Assembly: GCA_023379055.1 (NCBI GenBank)
Contig: JAMCSX010000017.1
Span: forward strand, 1-35,867
From: Candidatus Martarchaeota archaeon
GTDB lineage: Archaea; Micrarchaeota; Micrarchaeia; Micrarchaeales; CABMGC01
Reading direction: 5' to 3'
Length of the DNA: 35,867 nucleotides
Of this stretch, positions 29,990 through 35,867 are shown one piece after another (position 1 is the first letter of the stretch; each line of letters begins with the position of its first letter). A program made the position numbers and the translations under genes. The notes beneath the pieces were generated by a model. That model saw only the letters and a program-made list of their open reading frames with translations. It ran no database searches and was not told where the DNA came from.

Positions 29990-31723
29990 CTATATCTTGC
30001 CCCGCTTCTTACTGCTTATTTTGGAGAGCCTGTCAAGGAGGTCCATATCCTCATCGTTGAGCATTGCATTATACTTGTACTTAAGTGCACGTATCTGGTC
30101 ATCGCTTATGAATGTATAGAGCGTATCATTATCTCGTATCTGCCTGCCGAACGTTATGTCATCCATTGACATCGCCACGTCCTCGCCCCTCTTCGCCTCC
30201 TGCTTGTTTATTCCATTGTCCTGTATCTCCTTTACCTTTCCAAGTATCTCTCCGAGTTCATTCATCAGCAGGTATCCTGGCTTAATCCTTCCTGCAGAGA
30301 CCCCGACGCCGAATACCGCAGGATGCGACATTCTGAAGCAGTGATTCGGCAGCACCTTAATCATCCCTGGGAAGGTAAGCAACTTCTCAAGCCCCTCCCT
30401 CTCCATGTTCACTTCGTTTTCAGCCCAGGCCTTGAAATCGTCTATCAGTTTGTATATTATATTTGAGCTTATTACAGATATCCCAGTAGCGCCGCTCTCT
30501 GCAAGTGCATCATCCTCGATCCCAACGTTGAATGCGAGTATCACGGCATTTTTTGGGTCTGTTGATCTCATAGAAAACGCATCTAAGACGTCTCTCTTCG
30601 TAACCCTGCCAAGCCCCTTCTTGCTTATTCCTACATTTATTGACTTGAGGAGCCGTGACAAGGCTTCTATGCTCCCTATTGTGTCAGCCTTCAGTATTAT
30701 CCCTGCCTTGTCCGAAGAGAATACCTCTGCAAGCTCGGAGGATATGTCTTGTTCATATCCTGGCTTGTTTGTCGATATAACCAGGGATCCCGGAAGTGCG
30801 TCATCCATTCCACTGCCGCTTATCTTTATTCCAGACGCCGCGCTGACGAAGTCTATGTAATAGAATTTGCTTGCAGACTCGCGCAGCTCCTGCAGGGGCT
30901 TTGGTTTGAGGAGAGCGCGTATCTTTGCGGTTCCTATTCCCGTCGATGTTGCAAACGCTATTATGTCGTTTACCCTAAGAGTGCCGTTATATAGTATCAC
31001 ATCAAGCGTTATGCCTAGCCCTTTCTCATCTTTTTTCTCTATTATGCCCCCGACTCCTGGCTCGCCAGGATCAATGTCAAGCCTCTTCTCAAGGAATCTC
31101 TGTGATAGGCCTGCGGCGTACATCAGCAGTTCTGCAATGCCCTCCCCGGTCTTTGCACTTAGCGGTATTATGGACAGCTCCTTCTTTACGTCAGTAACCC
31201 TGTCAAACCTCTCGCTTGCGAAACCCAGTTCGCTGAGTTTTCCCACGAGTTCATAGATCTTTGATTCAAGCTGTTCCTTTGCCGCTTCGCTCTGCCCGGA
31301 GAGGGATTCTGCGAAAGAATGCGTTTGGGCAGGTTTCCATCCGGTAATGAGGTCTATCTTGTTTGCAGCCACTATGAACGGGGTCTTGTACTCTTTAAGT
31401 ATATCTATTGACTCGTATGTCTGCTGCTCAAAGCTTTTTGTAATGTCGACCACAAGTATTGCGAGGTCGGATACTGAGCCCCCCCTTTTCCTTAGGTTTG
31501 TAAACGCCTCGTGCCCTGGCGTATCTATGAAAAGCAGCCCGGGAATGGTTATCCCTGCGCTCATCTTCTTGAGCAGAGAGCCACATATCTTCGTTATAAC
31601 ATCCAAGGGCACCTCGCTTGCGCCTATATGCTGCGTTATCCCTCCGGCCTCCCTGCTTGTTATGACGGTGTTCCTTATGCGGTCAAGCAGGCTAGTTTTA
31701 CCATGGTCTACATGCCCCATCAC
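29990..31723 (-). CDS. infB: Translation initiation factor aIF5B
   Basis: The visible ORF (577 residues) has the GTPase motifs GHVDHGKTSLLD, DTPGHEAF and NKIDL, the switch segment GGITQHIGA, and domains 2-4 of aIF5B. aIF5B joins ribosomal subunits and positions initiator tRNA. The first strand of the G domain (TIRQPIITV) is encoded in frame upstream of the listed GTG, but no ATG, GTG or TTG precedes it before a stop at 31787-31789. A start at AUA 31744 or ACG 31747, or a frameshift from ATG 31760, would be needed. TATA boxes at 31762-31770 and about 31778-31789 bracket the site. The true N-terminus is uncertain. Confidence 0.9.
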   Translation of the reverse strand: MMGHVDHGKTSLLDRIRNTVITSREAGGITQHIGASEVPLDVITKICGSLLKKMSAGITIPGLLFIDTPGHEAFTNLRKRGGSVSDLAILVVDITKSFEQQTYESIDILKEYKTPFIVAANKIDLITGWKPAQTHSFAESLSGQSEAAKEQLESKIYELVGKLSELGFASERFDRVTDVKKELSIIPLSAKTGEGIAELLMYAAGLSQRFLEKRLDIDPGEPGVGGIIEKKDEKGLGITLDVILYNGTLRVNDIIAFATSTGIGTAKIRALLKPKPLQELRESASKFYYIDFVSAASGIKISGSGMDDALPGSLVISTNKPGYEQDISSELAEVFSSDKAGIILKADTIGSIEALSRLLKSINVGISKKGLGRVTKRDVLDAFSMRSTDPKNAVILAFNVGIEDDALAESGATGISVISSNIIYKLIDDFKAWAENEVNMEREGLEKLLTFPGMIKVLPNHCFRMSHPAVFGVGVSAGRIKPGYLLMNELGEILGKVKEIQDNGINKQEAKRGEDVAMSMDDITFGRQIRDNDTLYTFISDDQIRALKYKYNAMLNDEDMDLLDRLSKISSKKRGKI

Positions 31724-31761
31724 AGTTATTATTGGCTGCCTTATCGTGCAATCACCGCATT

Positions 31762-31789
31762 GGATATAAACCTTATCGGATATATACTA
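31762..31789. promoter_or_regulatory. AT-rich divergent promoter region between aIF5B and the NDK-like gene
   Basis: On the minus strand TTTATATCC (31762-31770) and GTATATATCC (about 31778-31789) are candidate TATA boxes for aIF5B. The second places a transcription start near an ATGCGGTGA mini-ORF (31752-31760). The NDK-like gene starts at 31841 on the plus strand; ACATATTAAC near 31793-31802 is a possible box for it. Confidence 0.4.
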
Positions 31790-31840
31790 CACAACATATT
31801 AACAAATATGTAGGTCTGTTAACTGCGCAAGGCGAGATAA

Positions 31841-32851
31841 ATGGATGGCGATATTGTAGAAAAGATAACAGATGTTGCACTCAAGTGCACGAATGTCGAT
31901 TTAATTGACGATGTTAAAATAGGGCAGGGGGACTGGGAAAACGAACTGCTATTCTTCATAAAGCCCGAGGTATTCCTGCTGAAGGACAGGCAGCAGATTA
32001 AGAATACCGTCTCGCTGTTACTTGAGACTCTCAGCAAATTCAATGCAAAAATAGAAGGCACATGCGCCGTAAACGGCACTGTCCTTGACAAACACAGGAT
32101 AATGAGCAGCCATTACGGCTTCATAAACGTGATGTCAAATTCCGCCTCAAAGACTGCCGACGAGCAGAGCAGGAAGAGGATAGGGGAGGTGTTCAACATC
32201 ATACCGAGCCAGTTTGAGATACTGGGCGGGCACGAATATCTGAACAGATACAAGGATGTGAATGGCGACGAACTAGACAGACTGTGGTTCGCAGAGAAAT
32301 CGGTGAAGATAAGAAGTGGATTTTACGTAAGGCTGATAAAAAAAGACGGGAATAACATAGTGCTTGTGAATGGATTCCATCCAAAGCAGCTCTCATATTT
32401 TACCGACCCCAAGCACACCATAGTGCTCATGCTGCTGCATTCGAATACCAGATGGCCTGAACTAAAGAACAGCATGGTTGGCGCAACGTTCCCTGAGAAA
32501 GCTGCGCCTGAATCCATGAGGGGAATCCTTTATGCCAGGGCAAGGGAATTTGGATTCGAGGAAGTGACCATAGCAAACAACTGCGTGCACCTTTCGGCAG
32601 GCCCGTTCGAGGCCATGTCGGAGATCGTTAATTTTTTTAGCAAACTTGCGGGCGTGGATATACGCGAGTCGCATCCAAATGCATTGAAGAAAATGCTGGA
32701 ACAGGGGGTAAGCTATGACAATGGCGTATCCGCGTTGAATAATCCAACGTTTGAGTATAATGGCAAGCAGACTGACTTATTCTCCGCAACAGAGGAGATG
32801 GATACGGACAAGGCCATAACGGTATTCAGGGAAAGGATACTGAAGGCATAG
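31841..32851 (+). CDS. Nucleoside-diphosphate-kinase-like protein with large insertion
   Basis: The 336-residue protein looks like an NDK fold split by an insertion. Residues 37-100 begin FFIKPEVFLL, matching the NDK first strand with its Lys-Pro (K41-P42). After about 90-100 extra residues the rest of the fold returns: MVGATFPEKAAPESMRGILYA (R227) and NCVHLSAGPFEAMSEIVNFF, where His250 aligns with the phosphorylated NDK histidine (NxxHGSDS in normal enzymes). Normal NDK is about 135-150 residues. The nucleotide-binding HGSDS is altered to HLSAG. Activity as an NTP-producing kinase is possible but not certain. The C-terminal 65 residues are unrecognised. Confidence 0.65.
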   Translation: MDGDIVEKITDVALKCTNVDLIDDVKIGQGDWENELLFFIKPEVFLLKDRQQIKNTVSLLLETLSKFNAKIEGTCAVNGTVLDKHRIMSSHYGFINVMSNSASKTADEQSRKRIGEVFNIIPSQFEILGGHEYLNRYKDVNGDELDRLWFAEKSVKIRSGFYVRLIKKDGNNIVLVNGFHPKQLSYFTDPKHTIVLMLLHSNTRWPELKNSMVGATFPEKAAPESMRGILYARAREFGFEEVTIANNCVHLSAGPFEAMSEIVNFFSKLAGVDIRESHPNALKKMLEQGVSYDNGVSALNNPTFEYNGKQTDLFSATEEMDTDKAITVFRERILKA

Positions 32852-32858
32852 CATAGCT

Positions 32859-33170
32859 TCAGATATTCATCGACATCCTTGCTTCATCGCTTATCATCTC
32901 CGGGCTCCATGCAGGATCCCATACAAGGTCTATGTCTACATCCCCTATGCCCTCCAGGTGCTCGAGCCTTAGCTGCACGTCTGCCAGTATGACGCTTGTA
33001 ACCGGGCACATTGGGCTTGTCATGGTAAGCTTGACCTTCACATTGCCATTCTCATCCACATTTATTCCCTGGATCAGTCCAAGGTCGACTATATTCAGCC
33101 CTATCTCCGGATCTGCGCATCCTTTAAGCGCATTTACTATACGTTCCATCGCGATCTTTACCATATTCAA
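32859..33170 (-). CDS. MIP18-family (DUF59) protein, SufT/PaaD-like
   Basis: This protein of about 103 residues matches DUF59: CADPEIGLNIVDLGLIQGI followed by TMTSPMCPVTSVI with its conserved Cys, then DVDIDLVWDPAWSPEMIS. Family members help assemble or deliver iron-sulfur clusters. The SDH clusters encoded elsewhere in this window are possible clients, but this is inference. The start may be ATG 33170 or ATG 33164. A TTTATAAA box lies about 20-27 nt upstream. Confidence 0.85.
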   Translation of the reverse strand: MNMVKIAMERIVNALKGCADPEIGLNIVDLGLIQGINVDENGNVKVKLTMTSPMCPVTSVILADVQLRLEHLEGIGDVDIDLVWDPAWSPEMISDEARMSMNI

Positions 33171-33215
33171 TATACCCCCTCCAAAGTTTATAAAAGATGC
33201 ACAACCAGGCTTGTG

Positions 33216-35867
33216 CTATTTGTTCTTGCAGAATGGCGATGTTATCCAGAGGCAACCGCTTGCCCCAGTCGGGCATATGTTAGTGCCAAGGTCTGTTATT
33301 GCACTTGAGCTTGATCCGGATGTGCCTGAACAGAACAATCCGTACGACTTCGAATTTGTGAACACGTTCTTTCCGAGGGTGAGCGTTGTCGCATTTACCA
33401 GCACTATTCCGGACTGCGTATCATTAAAGTTATTATCAAGAAGATTTACATTAGAGCTGGAGTTTAGGTATACGCCTATGGTTACGTTGCTGAAGGAGTC
33501 GCCGTTAATCGCACCGTTGTCGTATCCGTAAAGGTCTGCGCCCTTAAGCACATTTATCAGGGTATCGTTGTTCACGTTGGAGTTTGAAGCATTTTTGATG
33601 GTAATGCCGACATTGGACTTGAATATGGTATCATTTACTAGGGATATGCCAGATGATGATCCATGAGAGGTGTCAAAGACCAGGGGGTTGGAGAAGCCGA
33701 TAAGTACGCAGTTCTCGATCGTGATTCCGCCATTGCCATTTAGGTATGCAAATGATCCGCCCGTTGTTGAGAGTATTGTGTGCCCCTCGCAGTTTATTGT
33801 AGTTCCAGAGACTGAGATTGAGCTGTTGGATGTGATCGCACTGAAGCAGTATGTCCCTGAGGTTATCATGTCCTGGCTAAGGCGGATATACGTGGGTCCC
33901 TCAAGTGCCTGGCATTGCTGCAGCTGCTGTATTAGGGGAGACTCTACAAGCCAATGGCAGTTGAATTTACTATTGCCAGAATTTATCGATACGGGTTGTG
34001 CAGTAACGCCGCCGGAGTTCTGGCTGCAGTAGTAATCATATGATGTTGAGCCAGATGCGATATTGTTTGATATCATGTTATTTCTTGAATCGCTTATGTA
34101 ATACCCATACGCTGACAGATTGGCTGCGTTGTTCTCTACGCTGTTATTAAACGACCCTTGAAGTATGATCCCCTTGCCTGCTGATCCGTAGCTTATACGG
34201 TTATTATCCACTGTACTTTCATTGCTATAATTAAGCATTATTGCGCCTGCAGAGAATCGGGTTATGTTGTTCTCCAGTATGTCCGAATTGCTACTGTTTG
34301 TTAGACTTAACCCGTATTGTACGTTGCTTATTCCTGTATTCTGCACAGATATGTGTCCTGCGTTGACGGCATGCACTCCCTCAAGGAATCCGTTTATCTT
34401 GCATCCGTTTATTGCCACGTTTGTCCTGTTACTGACATCAAATGCATAGCCGGACGTGCTTCCGGGCCCGGTTACAAGATGCCCTGCGCAACTGAGGTCC
34501 ACGCCGCTTGCTTTTATCTTAAAGCATGTACCCGTATCCGAAAACACGTTGTTCTCAAGCTGATATTCCCCAGGTATTGTTATAGTGGTACATGCTGTTA
34601 TCGGATACGCAGCAAGTCCCGGCAGGTATTTTATGGGGCATGATGGTGCCCAATTGCAATCAGTGCTCCTGCACGCGCTCTGCGATAAACCAAGAAGAGT
34701 CGAGTTGTATGTGTCGGTGGAGCAGAAAAAGTCTATTTTGGAGTTCGACACTGCCGTACCTTCCTTGAAGAAGACGTCAGTTGAATTGTCCATGTACACC
34801 CCATAGGTGTTGTTCGCAGCTGTGAATTCCGATACTGTGGTGTATGTTGTGCCGTTTACATAATATCCGTAGGTATTTTTGTCGGATGTCACGCCGGCCA
34901 GGCTACCGCCGGTTGAATTAACAATAAACACACCATAGCTCCCGCCGTTTGCACCGACATTATGCAGCTTAAACGTAATTATGTTGTCAAGGTAGATCCC
35001 GTATGTATTATTCTCGAAGTTGCAGTTGCCTACAGTCACGTTGAACTGGCCTACTGACTTAACCCCGTAGTGGGCATTTGATATTGCATGCCCATTGCAA
35101 TTAAGGTATACGTTAGACGCATTCACTAATATACATGGGGCTGTCTTCCCCTCTTCAAGCGTAAGGTTAAGGTAGTTATTCATGTCAAGGTTGGAAGAAA
35201 GCGAGTATGTTCCGGGGTGGTTTATACTGCCGCATTCATTCATGCTATACGGGAGGGTGATGCTGCTTATGTCAGACTGTATATTTGTCTGCGAGCAGTA
35301 TGCAAAGTTGCATCCTATGTTGGTATAGCAGGTCGTATTGCTGAATTCGTTGGAGAACTTGAAGCTGGAGTTTGCAAGGCATGAGATGTCAGCAGTTGGA
35401 TTTCCTATAAGCGTGCTGTTTGACACCCTGTTTCCCGCCGAATTGGATATGTTTAATCCCGAGTAGAAATTATACTCAGAAGTGACAAAATCAAGCGTGT
35501 TGTCCTTTCCATATGCAACTACCATGCCTCCCGACTGTGACTCAGCCCCATGTATATTGTCCCGATACATAAGGATATTGCTTGAACTGTTCAGGTATAT
35601 TCCAGACATTGTTGCGTTATTTACGGTTATTCCTGATACTTCCCCGACATTGTCATTCTGCAGATACACTCCATACGAGAACTTTGATATCACAAGATTG
35701 CTCACAATAATGTTTGACACAGAATCTGCAGATACCGCATACGAATACGGTTGGCGGGACGCGAAAGGCCCGCTCCCGGTGATCGTATGGCCTGAACCTT
35801 CTATATTGACATTGTTGGCAGTTATCTTGATGCAACTGCCGTTTATCACTGACGTGCTGATATCACC
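33216..35867 (-). CDS. Modular right-handed parallel beta-helix surface protein (N-terminus outside window)
   Basis: The reading frame is open to the right edge; the ORF-track GTG at 35849 is only the first possible internal start. More than 880 residues are visible. Repeats of the NosD/CASH type occur, built of short strands with N-x-x-x-N-N and YGIYL/YGVYL patterns. The protein looks like about four modules. Each opens with a Cys, a PG-x-Y-x-L strand and CIxIxASNVxLxCxGHxI, and ends with a (Y/F)xCS segment and further Cys (for example SACRSTDCNW, ICPTGASGCLW). It ends CKNK with no membrane anchor. N-x-S/T sites are frequent. A cell-surface or secreted role is inferred; substrate unknown. 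Confidence 0.85.
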   Translation of the reverse strand, partial: GDISTSVINGSCIKITANNVNIEGSGHTITGSGPFASRQPYSYAVSADSVSNIIVSNLVISKFSYGVYLQNDNVGEVSGITVNNATMSGIYLNSSSNILMYRDNIHGAESQSGGMVVAYGKDNTLDFVTSEYNFYSGLNISNSAGNRVSNSTLIGNPTADISCLANSSFKFSNEFSNTTCYTNIGCNFAYCSQTNIQSDISSITLPYSMNECGSINHPGTYSLSSNLDMNNYLNLTLEEGKTAPCILVNASNVYLNCNGHAISNAHYGVKSVGQFNVTVGNCNFENNTYGIYLDNIITFKLHNVGANGGSYGVFIVNSTGGSLAGVTSDKNTYGYYVNGTTYTTVSEFTAANNTYGVYMDNSTDVFFKEGTAVSNSKIDFFCSTDTYNSTLLGLSQSACRSTDCNWAPSCPIKYLPGLAAYPITACTTITIPGEYQLENNVFSDTGTCFKIKASGVDLSCAGHLVTGPGSTSGYAFDVSNRTNVAINGCKINGFLEGVHAVNAGHISVQNTGISNVQYGLSLTNSSNSDILENNITRFSAGAIMLNYSNESTVDNNRISYGSAGKGIILQGSFNNSVENNAANLSAYGYYISDSRNNMISNNIASGSTSYDYYCSQNSGGVTAQPVSINSGNSKFNCHWLVESPLIQQLQQCQALEGPTYIRLSQDMITSGTYCFSAITSNSSISVSGTTINCEGHTILSTTGGSFAYLNGNGGITIENCVLIGFSNPLVFDTSHGSSSGISLVNDTIFKSNVGITIKNASNSNVNNDTLINVLKGADLYGYDNGAINGDSFSNVTIGVYLNSSSNVNLLDNNFNDTQSGIVLVNATTLTLGKNVFTNSKSYGLFCSGTSGSSSSAITDLGTNICPTGASGCLWITSPFCKNK

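Noticed and set aside
1-35867. CRISPR array
   Set aside because: No regularly spaced direct repeats were seen; the only notable long repeat is the pair of IS right ends.

Overview
The window is a dense stretch of archaeal chromosome with very short intergenic gaps and an estimated mid-40s % GC by eye. Archaeal or eukaryote-type genes dominate: ribosomal proteins S8e, S19e, L31e and L39e, eIF6, prefoldin alpha, a histone, aRF1 with NIKS and GGQ motifs, GatD/GatE, aIF5B, RNA polymerase subunit L, KEOPS Cgi121, SecD/SecF and FtsY. TATA boxes lie about 25-30 nt before many start codons, suggesting leaderless mRNAs, and GGTGAT-type ribosome sites appear elsewhere. Small proteins combined with succinate dehydrogenase and class II fumarase suggest a DPANN archaeon of the Micrarchaeum (ARMAN-2) type. 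That assignment is inference from gene content; no database was searched.

Layout. 1-133: 3' end of an IS200/IS605-type tnpB with its right-end hairpin, abutting the next gene. 134-2359: ERCC4/XPF nuclease, a PhoU-like DUF47 protein and a PiT-like phosphate permease. 2340-2807 (-): Cgi121. 2935-5313: S8e, an unknown protein, ornithine carbamoyltransferase and UMP kinase. 5333-5402: a possible folded RNA. 5438-9988: sdhA, a small 3-TM anchor, a membrane-fused sdhB, and fumC. 10128-13937 (-): S19e, PDCD5-like, L39e (missing from the ORF track), L31e, eIF6, prefoldin alpha, ftsY. 14052-16109 (+): rpoL and a DUF99-M20 peptidase fusion. 16111-20499 (-): small membrane protein, SecF, SecD, a frameshifted NMD3 and a GT2 glycosyltransferase. 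20670-20756 (-): tRNA-Leu(UAG). 20829-23636 (+): serS, aRF1, histone. 23642-24679 (-): GT4 sugar-phosphate transferase. 24738-24836: second IS200/IS605 right-end relic. 24899-29307 (+): gatD, gatE, an AIM24-like protein and a Nudix hydrolase. 29294-31723 (-): YgjP-type metallopeptidase and aIF5B. 31841-32851 (+): an expanded nucleoside-diphosphate-kinase-like protein. 32859-33170 (-): MIP18-family protein. 33216 to the right edge (-): a large modular parallel beta-helix surface protein whose N-terminus lies outside the window.

Most genes serve translation (ribosome, initiation, release, aminoacylation, Gln-tRNA formation) and membrane protein targeting or export (FtsY, SecDF), with a short TCA-cycle block (succinate to fumarate to malate). 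No CRISPR array, prophage or complete transposon was seen. No gene-free stretch exceeds about 220 bases; the longest ones (9989-10127, 20500-20669, 24680-24898) are described as features.

The most unusual points are: two IS200/IS605 ends whose hairpins differ in sequence but keep their pairing; a succinate dehydrogenase with two membrane helices fused to SdhB; a DUF99-M20 fusion; an NMD3 gene split at a UGA; an aIF5B gene with no in-frame AUG covering its first strand; an NDK-fold protein with a large insertion; and a possible four-helix RNA before sdhA.
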